From NCBI GenBank assembly GCA_016786585.1, contig JAEUUI010000006.1:372001-436000 (forward strand): a DNA stretch of 64,000 nt. The letters are read 5' to 3'. Made by a program: the position numbers and the translations under genes. Shown here in pieces: positions 9,716-19,022 of the stretch (position 1 is its first letter; the number at the start of each line of letters is the position of its first letter). Origin of the DNA: Cyclobacteriaceae bacterium. GTDB taxonomy: Bacteria; Bacteroidota; Bacteroidia; Cytophagales; Cyclobacteriaceae. The notes below the pieces were generated by a model that was not told where the DNA came from, did not search any database, and worked only from the letters and a program-made list of their open reading frames with translations.

Positions 9716-9790
9716 GGTGAATGATGGGGGTCGAACCCACGACCTCCTGAACCACAATCAGGCGCTCTAACCAACTGAGCTACAATCACC
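9716..9790 (-). tRNA. tRNA-His (GTG anticodon)
   Basis: On the minus strand the sequence begins GGTGATTGTAGCTCAG. It folds into a 7-bp acceptor stem (GTGATTG/CATTCAC) with the extra G at position -1 opposite discriminator C, which is diagnostic of tRNA-His. The D arm is AGCTCAGTTGGTTAGAGC, the anticodon arm CCTGA-TTGTGGT-TCAGG gives anticodon GTG, and the T arm contains GGTTCGACC. CCA is not encoded. A strong terminator follows. Confidence 0.95.
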
Positions 9791-9948
9791 ATGTTATTTA
9801 GATTGTTTTCCAACAATCTTTGGCGCTCTAACCATCCCGATGGCTATCGGGAGAGCTACAATCACCATGTTATTTAGATTGTTTTCCAACAATCTTTGGC
9901 GCTCTAACCATCCCGATAACCATCGGGAGAGCTACAATCACCATGTTA
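9781..9948 (-). repeat. Tandem 76-bp repeats derived from the tRNA-His 5' half
   Basis: Two tandem 76-bp units (9781-9856 and 9857-9932) plus a 16-base partial unit lie immediately upstream of tRNA-His and overlap its first bases. On the minus strand each unit starts like the tRNA (GGTGATTGTAGCTC). In place of the D loop it carries a palindrome of the form CCCGATnnnnATCGGG. It then resumes tRNA sequence (GGTTAGAGCGCC) before a second hairpin, GATTGTT/AACAATC. The two units differ at three bases, all between the palindrome arms. These copies cannot fold as tRNA because the anticodon and T arms are absent. Confidence 0.85.
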
Positions 9949-10032
9949 ATCAACTGCCATTTCTGGCAATTCCCGCACCCATTACGGGTTTGAGGACTGC
10001 AAAGTTAGACAGGCTGGCTTAAAATCAAAAGG

Positions 10033-11379
10033 TTAGCCCAAGTCCGGGTTAAATAAAAGGCGCTTCCCAGGCCGATTTTCATTTAAAACACCATTCTCAT
10101 AAGCCAAATGGCCGGAAACAATCGTGTGTGTGATTTTGGATTTAAATGTTTCCCCCTCAAACGGAGACCAGCCACATTTCGATAAAATATTCGATTTGTT
10201 CACCTCCCATGGACTGTTGAGATCTACGAGTACCAGATCCGCATAATATCCTTCACGAATAAATCCCCGTTCGCGAACCCTGAACAGAATAGCAGGGCTG
10301 TGACACATTTTTCTGACAATGTTCTCCAATGAAATTTCACCGCGATGATAGAACTCCAGCATGGCAACCACACTGTGTTGAATAAGCGGCCCGCCTGAGG
10401 GAGCTTTGAAGTATGTGTTATTTTTTTCTTCGGTGGTGTGGGGTGCATGATCGGTAGCAACCACGTCAATATAATCCGACAACAAGGCGATCATGATCGC
10501 TTTTTGATCAAGCGGTGTTTTAATAGCCGGATTCCATTTGATTTTTGTGCCGAGCCGTTTGTAGTCGGCATCATTGAACCATAAGTGATGAATACACGCT
10601 TCAGATGTGATTTTCTTTTTCTCCAGCGGAGTTTTATCATCAAACAGCAGGGTTTCTTTTGCGGTTGAAATATGAAGAACGTGGAAACGGGTGCCATGTT
10701 TTTTGGCGAGGCCAACTGCGAAGGATGATGATTTGTAACAAGCCTCCTCACTTCGGATCAATGGGTGATATTCCATCGGCAAATCTTCTCCGTATTTATT
10801 GCGAAACTCTTCCGTGTTTTTTCGGATGGTTGGCTCGTCTTCGCAATGTGACGCAATCAGAAATGGAACGTTGGAAAAGATCTGTTCCAGTACTTTTGGA
10901 TCATCCACCAATAAGTTTCCGGTCGATGAACCCATAAAGATTTTTAGTCCGCAAACTTTCGTGGCGTCCGTTTTCAGGATTTCATCAAGATTATCGTTTG
11001 AAGCCCCGATGTAGAAGGAATAGTTCGCCAGCGAATTTTTCGCAGCGATCTGATATTTATCCCCCAGCAGTTCTTGCGTAAACGTAGGAGGAATGGTGTT
11101 TGGCATCTCCATAAAGCTGGTAACGCCACCTGCAACTGCCGCACGCGATTCGGTGAAAATATTTGCTTTATGCGTTAGCCCTGGTTCACGAAAGTGTACC
11201 TGATCATCAATAGCTCCGGGTAACAGATATTTGCCCTTTGCATCGATAATTTTATCGGCTTTTTCAGCCTGAAGTCCGGTACCAATCTTTTCGATACGTT
11301 CATTGCGGATTAGTACATCGCTCTGAAAGACCTTGTTTTCGTTGACTATATTTGCATTAAGAATAAGAATCGAGCTCAT
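10033..11379 (-). CDS. pyrC: Dihydroorotase
   Basis: Cyclises N-carbamoyl-aspartate to dihydroorotate in pyrimidine synthesis; cytoplasmic zinc amidohydrolase. The N-terminal composite beta sandwich is followed by the metal motif PGAIDDQVHFREPGLTHKA, where the usual first His of HxH is Gln, as is typical of the Bacteroidota form. Further landmarks are the MEMPNT segment, GLKIFMGSSTGN, IASHCE, HVLHIST and the catalytic Asp in VVATDHAPHT. The C-terminus has GWSPFEG and the barrel-closing sandwich. 448 residues is normal. Transcribed alone, divergent from the DEAD-box gene with only 12 bases between the starts. Confidence 0.93.
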   Translation of the reverse strand: MSSILILNANIVNENKVFQSDVLIRNERIEKIGTGLQAEKADKIIDAKGKYLLPGAIDDQVHFREPGLTHKANIFTESRAAVAGGVTSFMEMPNTIPPTFTQELLGDKYQIAAKNSLANYSFYIGASNDNLDEILKTDATKVCGLKIFMGSSTGNLLVDDPKVLEQIFSNVPFLIASHCEDEPTIRKNTEEFRNKYGEDLPMEYHPLIRSEEACYKSSSFAVGLAKKHGTRFHVLHISTAKETLLFDDKTPLEKKKITSEACIHHLWFNDADYKRLGTKIKWNPAIKTPLDQKAIMIALLSDYIDVVATDHAPHTTEEKNNTYFKAPSGGPLIQHSVVAMLEFYHRGEISLENIVRKMCHSPAILFRVRERGFIREGYYADLVLVDLNSPWEVNKSNILSKCGWSPFEGETFKSKITHTIVSGHLAYENGVLNENRPGKRLLFNPDLG

Positions 11380-11391
11380 AGCGCAAAGTTA

Positions 11392-12648
11392 GTGAAAGAA
11401 GCTGCCACATTTGAACAATTCAACCTGAACCGGCAGCTGCTGGACGCAGTTAAAGATGCGGGTTTCAGCAATCCGACTGATATCCAGCAAAAGGCAATTC
11501 CAGTAATTCTGGGGGGCCAGGAAGTAATCGGAATCGCTCAAACCGGTACCGGAAAAACTGCAGCATACCTGTTGCCGGTGCTGATGAAGATAAAATATGC
11601 CCAGGGAAGTGACCCCCGGGCAATTGTGCTGGTTCCAACAAAAGAACTCTGTCTTCAAATAACCGAGCACGCAAAAACTTTCGCGAAGAACACCGATTTA
11701 CGGATTCACGCGATCTATGGCGGAGTTGGTACAAAAGCACAAATTGAAGCAATCAAAAATGGTGTTGATATTCTCATTGCCACACCCGGTCGCTTCATGG
11801 ACCTTTACCTCGCGAGTGAGCTTCCGGTCAAGCAAATTAAAACACTCGTCATTGATGAGGCCGATCGCATGATGGACATGGGGTTCATGCCTCAGTTGAG
11901 GAAAATTTTTGAAATTATTCCGCGCAAGCGTCAGAATCTCTTGTTCTCAGCAACTTTTCCTGAAAAAGTTGAACGATTATCAGCTGACTTTCTCGAGTTC
12001 CCTGTAAAAATAGAAGTTACTCCACAAGCCACCCCGGCACGACAGGTTAACCAGGTGATGTATCGCGTTCCGAATCTGAAAACAAAAATTAATTTCATTG
12101 AGTATTTACTTCAGGATCGGGAGACATTCAACCGCGTGATGATTTTTACCCGCACGAAAGCAAATGCAGATGCGGTTTCCAAATACCTCGAACGTAAAGA
12201 ATTAGGCCCGGTAAAAGTTATCCACTCCAACAAAGGACAAAACACGCGCATCAACGCAGTGAACGAGTTTAAAGAAGGCAACCTGCGTGTATTGGTCACT
12301 ACTGATGTAACGGCACGCGGAATCGATATCACGAAAGTTTCGCACGTGATCAATTTCGATGTGCCGATCCTATATGAAGACTATGTTCATCGCATCGGTC
12401 GCACTGGGCGGGCGTTTCAGGAAGGTTCAGCAATAACCTTTGTGAATAAAGCTGAAGAGTATCATATTCAAAAAATCGAAAAACTCATCCGGGAAAAAAT
12501 ACGCGAAGAGAAAATCCCTGCGGGAGTCGAGATCACAAAAACCCCCTTCGAGGAGTCTCAGGATATGGCCAGGGAAATCGATCAGCAAAAAAGAAGAGAT
12601 AATCCTGATTTTAAAGGCGCCTTTCACGACAAAAAAAATAGCCAGTAG
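11392..12648 (+). CDS. DEAD-box RNA helicase
   Basis: ATP-dependent RNA helicase of the RhlE/DeaD group, involved in RNA remodelling such as ribosome assembly or mRNA decay. Motifs in order: Q motif (FEQFNLN...NPTDIQQKAIP), Walker A AQTGTGKT, PTKEL, TPGR, DEAD box VIDEADRMMDMGF, SAT in LLFSATFP, then the second RecA domain with TTDVTARGID and YVHRIGRTGRA. 418 residues with a short, charged C-terminal tail. The start is a GTG at 11392, because no in-frame ATG precedes the Q motif. With 12 bases to the divergent pyrC start, its promoter must overlap pyrC coding sequence. Confidence 0.93.
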   Translation: MKEAATFEQFNLNRQLLDAVKDAGFSNPTDIQQKAIPVILGGQEVIGIAQTGTGKTAAYLLPVLMKIKYAQGSDPRAIVLVPTKELCLQITEHAKTFAKNTDLRIHAIYGGVGTKAQIEAIKNGVDILIATPGRFMDLYLASELPVKQIKTLVIDEADRMMDMGFMPQLRKIFEIIPRKRQNLLFSATFPEKVERLSADFLEFPVKIEVTPQATPARQVNQVMYRVPNLKTKINFIEYLLQDRETFNRVMIFTRTKANADAVSKYLERKELGPVKVIHSNKGQNTRINAVNEFKEGNLRVLVTTDVTARGIDITKVSHVINFDVPILYEDYVHRIGRTGRAFQEGSAITFVNKAEEYHIQKIEKLIREKIREEKIPAGVEITKTPFEESQDMAREIDQQKRRDNPDFKGAFHDKKNSQ

Positions 12649-12667
12649 TTTCCTGCTGGCTATTTTT
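12634..12667. terminator. Bidirectional terminator between helicase gene and rho
   Basis: AAAAATAGCCAG...CTGGCTATTTTT hairpin with an A-run before and a T-run after, overlapping the helicase stop codon. It can end both convergent transcripts. Confidence 0.85.
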
Positions 12668-12683
12668 AATCTGTTTATATTCC

Positions 12684-14237
12684 TTACCCGTTCATCGACA
12701 ACAGGAACTCATCATTATTGCGGGTTCCTTTCATTTTGCTGAGGAGGAATTCCATCGCTTCGTTTGAGTTCATATCGCTCATGTATTTGCGGAGAATCCA
12801 TACACGCTGAAGTTCGTCTTCACGCATCAGCAAATCTTCACGTCTTGTGCCGGAAGCAGGAACGTCAATCGCAGGGTACACGCGCTTGTTCGAAAGCTTG
12901 CGGTCGAGCTGCAATTCCATGTTACCGGTTCCTTTAAATTCTTCGAAAATCACTTCGTCCATTTTGGAACCTGTTTCAATTAACGCGGTTGCGATGATCG
13001 TAAGTGATCCGCCATTTTCAATGTTACGCGCTGCACCGAAGAAACGCTTTGGCTTATGTAAGGCGTTTGCATCCACACCACCGGAAAGAATTTTACCGGA
13101 TGAAGGAACAACCGTATTATAAGCACGTGCCAGACGCGTGATCGAATCAAGAAGGATAACAACATCATGACCACATTCAACCATACGTTTTGCTTTTTCA
13201 AGAACGATGCTAGCAACTTTTACGTGGCGTTCAGCTTGTTCATCGAACGTTGATGCAATTACTTCAGCCTTCACGCTGCGAGCCATGTCGGTAACTTCTT
13301 CCGGACGTTCGTCAATCAAAAGTACAAGCAGATAAACTTCAGGATGATTTTCGGCAATCGCGTTAGCAATGTTTTTCAGCAATACGGTTTTACCGGTCTT
13401 AGGCTGCGCTACAATCATTCCGCGCTGACCTTTTCCTATCGGCGAGAACAAATCGAGAATACGCGTTGACATGTTATCAGGCGCTGTGCTCAATTTGAGT
13501 TTTTCTTCAGGGAAAAGCGGTGTGAGGTATTCAAATGCAACACGGTCACGAATTTCTTCCGTTGTCTTTCCGTTTACCGATTCAACTTTCAGCAACGCGA
13601 AATATTTTTCACCTTCTTTTGGCGGGCGGATAGATCCTTTTACTGTGTCTCCGGTTTTTAAACCAAAGAGTTTAATCTGCGAAGGAGAAACATAGATATC
13701 ATCCGGACTGGCTAGATAGTTATAATCGGATGACCGGAGAAAGCCGTATCCATCCTGCATGATTTCCAGCACACCTTCATTTGATATGGCTCCATCGAAC
13801 TCCTTAATATTAGGCCGGTTGTGCTGCTGGTGCTGGTTTTGATTTCCCTGACGCTCTTCGCGCGGGCCGCGGTTATGTTCGCGCGGTTGTTGATGTTCTT
13901 CACGAGCCGGCTTCTGTTGCTGAGGTTCCTCGAATTTTATGACGGGGACTTCCGCTTCTGTATTGCTGGTGTTAAGAGTTTCTTCTGATGATTGTTGCTT
14001 TTCATTTTTTGCTGCCGGGGCTACGTTTTCACGTTTGCGTGGGCGCATGGTTTTGCCTTCCGCGGCTGGCTTTTCTTTCTTTGCACCGGGGGCTTCGCCG
14101 GTGATTGCCTGCTGGTCGAGGATTTTGTAAACCAGCTCTTGCTTGGTAAGCTTCTTGGCATTTTTTACGCCCATTTGCTCTGCGAGCTCTTTCAACTCCG
14201 AAAGCAATTTGACATTCAGATCGTCAATTGTGTACAT
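12684..14237 (-). CDS. rho: Transcription termination factor Rho
   Basis: Hexameric RNA-dependent ATPase that ends transcription at Rho-dependent sites. The N-terminal helical domain (residues about 1-45) is followed by a roughly 100-residue, low-complexity insertion rich in Gln, Glu, Arg, Asn and Pro (about 48-148), as known for Bacteroidota Rho. The cold-shock RNA-binding domain ([16 protein letters not shown]) and the ATPase core follow, with Walker A in [14 protein letters not shown], Walker B in [14 protein letters not shown] and the Q-loop region near [17 protein letters not shown]. The insertion explains the length of 517 against about 420 residues in E. coli. Single gene with a long leader. 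Confidence 0.96.
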   Translation of the reverse strand: MYTIDDLNVKLLSELKELAEQMGVKNAKKLTKQELVYKILDQQAITGEAPGAKKEKPAAEGKTMRPRKRENVAPAAKNEKQQSSEETLNTSNTEAEVPVIKFEEPQQQKPAREEHQQPREHNRGPREERQGNQNQHQQHNRPNIKEFDGAISNEGVLEIMQDGYGFLRSSDYNYLASPDDIYVSPSQIKLFGLKTGDTVKGSIRPPKEGEKYFALLKVESVNGKTTEEIRDRVAFEYLTPLFPEEKLKLSTAPDNMSTRILDLFSPIGKGQRGMIVAQPKTGKTVLLKNIANAIAENHPEVYLLVLLIDERPEEVTDMARSVKAEVIASTFDEQAERHVKVASIVLEKAKRMVECGHDVVILLDSITRLARAYNTVVPSSGKILSGGVDANALHKPKRFFGAARNIENGGSLTIIATALIETGSKMDEVIFEEFKGTGNMELQLDRKLSNKRVYPAIDVPASGTRREDLLMREDELQRVWILRKYMSDMNSNEAMEFLLSKMKGTRNNDEFLLSMNG

Positions 14238-14388
14238 GATACTAAAAAGTGGATTTTAAGAATTACGGGATAAGAGATATGAGGATGTAATGGAAATTAA
14301 GCGAATGCATTCAAGCGGCAGCCAGCGTAACTAAATTTCAGCAGGGTAAGGTTATTCGTTTAGAGGCTTGGGTCAGCCGTTGATGGCA

Positions 14389-14419
14389 CAAGTATAGGCT
14401 AAAATTGAATACAAACAAA
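14389..14419 (-). promoter_or_regulatory. Candidate promoter of rho
   Basis: On the minus strand TTTG (14416-14419) and TATACTTG (14389-14396) are separated by 19 bases, close to the Bacteroidota sigma-A pattern TTTG-N19-TAnnTTTG with one mismatch. It implies a leader of roughly 145 bases before the rho start, long enough for autoregulation by Rho itself. Confidence 0.45.
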
Positions 14420-14499
14420 TAAATGTGCAGAATTTGTTGGTTTTACGGGCTTCCTGTCCGGTCAAAGAACTAATTTTACCGCCAAATTAAAATCGAGAA

Positions 14500-15771
14500 A
14501 TGTTACAAGTTGCTACCATCCGTGAACATCGCGACACTATCCTTACCAGGCTGAAGAAGCGCGGACTGAATGCAGAGAGTCTGGTTGATGAAGCCATTCG
14601 CCTGGATGACGAACGGAAGAAATCGCAGCAACTTGCAGACGAACTCAAATCAAAGTCTAACGCAGAATCAAAGCGCATTGGCGAGCTGATGAAAAATGGC
14701 AAAGCTGACGAGGCAGCTTCACTACGCGCAGCAATTGCGAAAGACAAGGACGCGATCAAGAAGCATGAGGAAGACCTTGCGTCATATGAAGACCAGTTGC
14801 TGAAGCATCTTTATAAAATCCCAAACGTTCCGCATGCGAAAGTGCCGGCTGGTAAAACGCCTGAGGAAAACATTACTGTTCACCAGCATGGAACAGCTCC
14901 AACGCTTGACGCAGATGCGTTGCCGCATTGGGACCTGATCAAAAAATACGACATCATCGATTTTGATCTGGGAAATAAAATCAGCGGGGCAGGCTTTCCG
15001 GTTTACAAGGGAAAAGGTGCCAAGCTACAGCGGGCATTGATCAATTTCTTTCTACAGGAAGCTGAGCAGAAGGGCTATCGTGAAATTCAACCACCGATCG
15101 TGGTAAATGAGGCATCGGGTTATGGAACCGGACAGCTTCCCGACAAGGAAGGTCAGATGTATTTTGTTACGGAAGACGGTTTGTACCTGATTCCGACAGC
15201 TGAAGTTCCGATTACCAACCTTTATCGGGATGTAATGATGAATGAAGGTGACTTGCCGGTAAAAAATGCAGGATATACTCCGTGTTTCAGGCGCGAAGCC
15301 GGGAGCTGGGGCGCACACGTTCGTGGATTAAATCGCCTTCACCAGTTTGATAAAGTTGAGATTGTTCAGATAACAAAACCCGAAGATTCCTACGCAACGC
15401 TTGATGAAATGTGTGCGCACGTTCAGGGATTGCTTGAAAAACTTGAACTTCCGTATCGCAAGTTGTTATTGTGCGGTGGCGACATGGGTTTCAACTCCGC
15501 AATGACATACGACATGGAAGTATTTTCAGCTGCCCAACAACGCTGGCTTGAAGTGAGCTCCGTGAGTAACTTTGAAACATTCCAGGCAAACCGGCTTAAG
15601 CTTCGCTACAAAAACAAGGAAGGAAAAACCCAGTTGCTCCACACACTCAACGGAAGTGCTCTGGCGTTACCCCGTATTGTTGCTGCTATTTTGGAAAACA
15701 ATCAAACTAAAAACGGAATCAGGATTCCGAAGGCGCTGGTGCCATTTACCGGGTTTGATTTGATCAATTAA
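14500..15771 (+). CDS. serS: Seryl-tRNA synthetase
   Basis: Charges tRNA-Ser with serine (class II synthetase, cytoplasmic homodimer). The N-terminal long coiled-coil arm that grips the tRNA is at about residues 25-105 (many Lys/Glu/Ala heptads). The catalytic core shows motif 2 FRREAGSWGAHVRGLNRLHQF and motif 3 TLNGSALALPRIVAAILE. 423 residues is normal. The start at 14500 gives the conserved opening MLQVATIREHRDTILTRLKKR. The 262-bp gap to rho holds both genes' control regions; apart from the rho promoter candidate I see no RNA structure in it. Confidence 0.95.
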   Translation: MLQVATIREHRDTILTRLKKRGLNAESLVDEAIRLDDERKKSQQLADELKSKSNAESKRIGELMKNGKADEAASLRAAIAKDKDAIKKHEEDLASYEDQLLKHLYKIPNVPHAKVPAGKTPEENITVHQHGTAPTLDADALPHWDLIKKYDIIDFDLGNKISGAGFPVYKGKGAKLQRALINFFLQEAEQKGYREIQPPIVVNEASGYGTGQLPDKEGQMYFVTEDGLYLIPTAEVPITNLYRDVMMNEGDLPVKNAGYTPCFRREAGSWGAHVRGLNRLHQFDKVEIVQITKPEDSYATLDEMCAHVQGLLEKLELPYRKLLLCGGDMGFNSAMTYDMEVFSAAQQRWLEVSSVSNFETFQANRLKLRYKNKEGKTQLLHTLNGSALALPRIVAAILENNQTKNGIRIPKALVPFTGFDLIN

Positions 15772-15866
15772 TTTTCCGACAATTCAATTTGTTGTTGCCG
15801 TTTGTCACAATCGGCATCAGCTTTTCATTTAGTTTTCGATATTCAGGTAAGCAAAATTCCACACGT

Positions 15867-18008
15867 ATGAAAAAGTACAGTCTATTGTTATTGGCGGTTG
15901 TTTCATTCCTGATTATGGCATGCGACAAACCAGCTGAAATGGCTTCTGCGGCTAAGTACCCGGTTGCTAAAAAGGTTGACACGGTCGATACATATTTTGG
16001 TATAAAGGTTTCTGATCCTTACCGGTGGATGGAAAATGACACCGCACAGGAGACTGCCGACTGGGTGAAAGCAGAGAACGATGTAACTTTCGGTTTTCTA
16101 AAAAACATTCCCTATCGGGATCGGGTTAAGAAACGCCTGGAAGCGCTCAATAATTATGAGAAGATAGGATCGCCTTTCAAAAAAGGTGAATACATCTATT
16201 TTTATAAAAACGAGGGGCTTCAAAATCACTCGATACTTTATCGCAAAAAAGGCGATAACGGAACCCCGGAAGTTTTCCTTGATCCTAACGCTTTTTCAAA
16301 AGACGGCACAACGCGCCTGGCCGGACTTTCTTTTTCAAAAGATGGGTCGCGCGTGGCATACCAGATCTCCCGTGGCGGTGCCGACTGGACCGAAGCAATC
16401 GTGATTGATGCCGCAGATAAGAAACAACTTGAAGACACCCTTAAAGACATCAAGTTCAGCGGTATTTCGTGGCGTGGAAATGACGGCTATTATTTCAGTA
16501 CATACGACAAACCAAAAGGAAGTCAGCTCTCCGCAAAAACCCAGGTTCACAAACTTTTTTATCATAAGGTTGGAAACTCACGCAGTCAGGATAAGCTCGT
16601 ATTTGGCGGAGACAAAACTCCAAGACGGTATGTGGGCGGTGGAGTAAGTGAAGATGAACGGTTTTTGATTATATCGGCAGCCAACAGCACGACCGGAAAT
16701 GAACTTTACATCATGGATCTGATGGATCCGAAGGAAAAGCTTGTTCCGATTGTGAGCAATTTTGATAACAGCCACGGAATTATCACAAACGATGGGTCAA
16801 GGCTGATTATTCAAACGAATCTGAATGCTCCCAATAATCGCGTGGTGGAAGTAGACGTTAAAAATCCAAGTCCGGAAAACTGGAAAGACATTATTCCTGA
16901 AACTGAAAATGTATTGAATGCATCCGAAGGTGGGGGCAGCCTGTTTGCCAATTATACCATTGATGTTAAAACTGCCGTGAAACAATTCGACATGCATGGA
17001 AAGTTTATTCGTGACATTTCGTTGCCCGGAATCGGTTCAGCCGGTGGCTTTGGTGCAAATCATGACGATAAAGAACTTTACTATTCATTCACTTCGTTCA
17101 CATACCCCACCACCATTTTCAAATACGACATTGCAAGCGGTAAATCGACATTATACTATCAGCCTAAAGTTGATTTCAATCCGAATGATTATGAAACCAA
17201 ACAGGTTTTTTATACCAGTAAAGATGGCACGAAAATTCCGATGTTTATTGTGTACAAGAAAGGACTGGAGCTCAATGGCAAAAATCCAACATGGCTTTAC
17301 GCGTATGGCGGATTCAACATCAGCCTGAATGCCGGCTTTAGTCCGTCACGCATATTGTGGTTAGAGAACGGTGGCGTTTATGCTCAGCCGAACCTGCGCG
17401 GAGGCGGTGAATATGGAGAAAAATGGCACTTGGCCGGCACTAAAATGAACAAGCAAAATGTGTTTGATGATTTCATTGCGGCAGGGGAGTACCTGATCAC
17501 CGAAAAATATACCTCAAGTGCATACCTCGCGATCTCCGGTGGATCGAACGGTGGTTTACTTGTCGGAGCCACCATGACGCAGCGCCCCGATCTGGCGAAG
17601 GTTGCTTTACCTGCAGTAGGCGTGATGGACATGCTTCGGTATCACAAGTTTACAGCGGGTGCAGGCTGGGCATATGACTACGGAACAGCAGATGACTCAA
17701 AGGAGATGTTCGAATACTTGAAAAAATATTCGCCTGTTCATGCGCTTAAAGACAGCGTTTCCTATCCGGCAACGATGATCACCACAGCCGACCATGATGA
17801 TCGTGTTGTTCCGGCTCATTCGTTCAAGTTTGCGGCCACATTACAGGAAAAAAATGCTGGCCCTAACCCGGTATTGATTCGTATCGATACAAAGTCCGGG
17901 CATGGATCATCTAATCTGACAAAAGCAATTGAGTCAACGGCCGATCAATATGCATTCACCTGGTATAGCATGGGGATTGTTCCGCCTATCGCGAAGGATG
18001 ATATGTAG
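15867..18008 (+). CDS. Prolyl oligopeptidase family (S9A) lipoprotein
   Basis: Serine peptidase that cleaves small proline-containing peptides, anchored outside the cytoplasm. The start at 15867 is chosen because it begins a lipoprotein signal (MKKYSLLLLAVVSFLIMACDK, lipobox ending at Cys); the longer upstream reading has no such signal. The N-terminal half is a seven-bladed beta-propeller starting with SDPYRWMENDTAQETADWVK. The C-terminal alpha/beta-hydrolase domain has the nucleophile in ISGGSNGGLLVG, the Asp in TTADHDDRVVPAH and the His in KSGHGSSN. About 713 residues, usual for the family. Confidence 0.93.
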   Translation: MKKYSLLLLAVVSFLIMACDKPAEMASAAKYPVAKKVDTVDTYFGIKVSDPYRWMENDTAQETADWVKAENDVTFGFLKNIPYRDRVKKRLEALNNYEKIGSPFKKGEYIYFYKNEGLQNHSILYRKKGDNGTPEVFLDPNAFSKDGTTRLAGLSFSKDGSRVAYQISRGGADWTEAIVIDAADKKQLEDTLKDIKFSGISWRGNDGYYFSTYDKPKGSQLSAKTQVHKLFYHKVGNSRSQDKLVFGGDKTPRRYVGGGVSEDERFLIISAANSTTGNELYIMDLMDPKEKLVPIVSNFDNSHGIITNDGSRLIIQTNLNAPNNRVVEVDVKNPSPENWKDIIPETENVLNASEGGGSLFANYTIDVKTAVKQFDMHGKFIRDISLPGIGSAGGFGANHDDKELYYSFTSFTYPTTIFKYDIASGKSTLYYQPKVDFNPNDYETKQVFYTSKDGTKIPMFIVYKKGLELNGKNPTWLYAYGGFNISLNAGFSPSRILWLENGGVYAQPNLRGGGEYGEKWHLAGTKMNKQNVFDDFIAAGEYLITEKYTSSAYLAISGGSNGGLLVGATMTQRPDLAKVALPAVGVMDMLRYHKFTAGAGWAYDYGTADDSKEMFEYLKKYSPVHALKDSVSYPATMITTADHDDRVVPAHSFKFAATLQEKNAGPNPVLIRIDTKSGHGSSNLTKAIESTADQYAFTWYSMGIVPPIAKDDM

Positions 18009-18024
18009 CCTTGTTGGCAAAACA

Positions 18025-18345
18025 TCATTCATCAGGCTTTAATATAATAATTGCTCTAAATCTTTTTTGAAAATATTCCTTAACTGAGTCTGGATGATTG
18101 ATGATTGTGAATTCCTTTTTACGCTCAATGATATTTTGAAGTTCTAGGTCGTTTGAGACAGCGAAAATGCTATCTCCTTCAACAATTAAAATTTCAGAAA
18201 CGTATGCAACGGGTATTCTCTTTTTTGCACCAAACTGGTCGGTATGGATAATATATTTTATGGTATCCTGCCGGGTGTTTTGAGTATGCCCGGCAATAGG
18301 AACCAAAAAGAGGCAAATCAAGCATAGTGCCCTCGGACTTATCAT
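18025..18345 (-). CDS. Small secreted hypothetical protein
   Basis: Unrecognised, about 106 residues. The start at 18345 is chosen because it begins a signal peptide (MISPRALCLICLFLVPIAGHTQ) and its ATG overlaps the TGA of the upstream lipoprotein gene as ATGA, implying coupled translation. The mature part (DTIKYIIHTDQFGAKKRIP...) is short and mixed alpha/beta with no cysteines or metal motif, ending in a basic, hydrophobic stretch. Probably periplasmic and functionally tied to the upstream lipoprotein. Function unknown. Confidence 0.6.
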   Translation of the reverse strand: MISPRALCLICLFLVPIAGHTQNTRQDTIKYIIHTDQFGAKKRIPVAYVSEILIVEGDSIFAVSNDLELQNIIERKKEFTIINHPDSVKEYFQKRFRAIIILKPDE

Positions 18346-18809
18346 GCGTACCAATATCCACAAAGTGGCGGATTAAGCAAAGCGTCCATTCCCGATGCGG
18401 GAACGAATAGGGAATTTCCTTTATTGTCGATGTATATTGTGCCATAAAGCCAACAACCGGTTGCAGGTGAGTACCCGACATATCCTTTTTTGATTTCATA
18501 AGGCTTAATTGGCGCTGGAGATTCCTTCCCTGAAGGTAGTTGCTTTTGAAAGAAGGCGAGTATCGTTTCTTTCGTCTGTGAGTTAATGAACCTCCTTATT
18601 TCGACATCGTTTGATTGAACTAAGTATTGATTCTCACGCTCACTATATAAGAAATGTACGGTGCAGACAATCTTAGGATTATTGGTGTCAAAGACCATTG
18701 GAAATGAAAAGGATTCATTTGATGGGTTGATTGACTCTTCAGTGGAACAATTAATTACGATGAATAGTAAGACAATAGTGCTCACTGGTCTTGTAAACTT
18801 TATAATCAT
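18342..18809 (-). CDS. Hypothetical lipoprotein
   Basis: 155-residue protein with a lipoprotein signal (STIVLLFIVINCSTEES, Cys near residue 21) and an extracytoplasmic domain of unknown type containing GYSPATGCWLYGTIYID and a C-terminal CGYWYA. First gene of a two-gene unit with the secreted protein at 18025-18345, coupled by an ATGA overlap. Both are more AT-rich than flanking housekeeping genes. Function unknown. Confidence 0.65.
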   Translation of the reverse strand: MIIKFTRPVSTIVLLFIVINCSTEESINPSNESFSFPMVFDTNNPKIVCTVHFLYSERENQYLVQSNDVEIRRFINSQTKETILAFFQKQLPSGKESPAPIKPYEIKKGYVGYSPATGCWLYGTIYIDNKGNSLFVPASGMDALLNPPLCGYWYA

Positions 18810-19022
18810 CTTGACGTGGGTTGGTTGATGGAGATCAAGTTGAATTATTTTTTGAATATGTTTTCATTGGTTCCTGGTGGATGGAAGTAAGTTTTAAGTC
18901 ATTTCATCAAATGAAGTCCTTGAAACTATAGTATTTTCAAACATCAGAAGCATCACCTTCATACTACCGTAAAGACCATTTTGTAAGGAAATATGATCTT
19001 TTGTTTTCTATCTTTCGAAATC

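Noticed and set aside
9833-9948. Additional tRNA genes next to tRNA-His
   Set aside because: The copies carry only the 5' acceptor and part of the D arm; no anticodon or T arm can form.
10033-11379. Gln in place of the first metal-binding His in the dihydroorotase HxH motif
   Set aside because: The DDQVHFREPGLTHKA form is the usual one in Bacteroidota dihydroorotases, including the Porphyromonas enzyme as I recall it, so it is not a defect.
13700-14100. About 100-residue Gln/Glu/Arg-rich insertion in Rho
   Set aside because: A long polar N-terminal insertion in Rho is well known for this phylum; it is not a fusion or assembly error.
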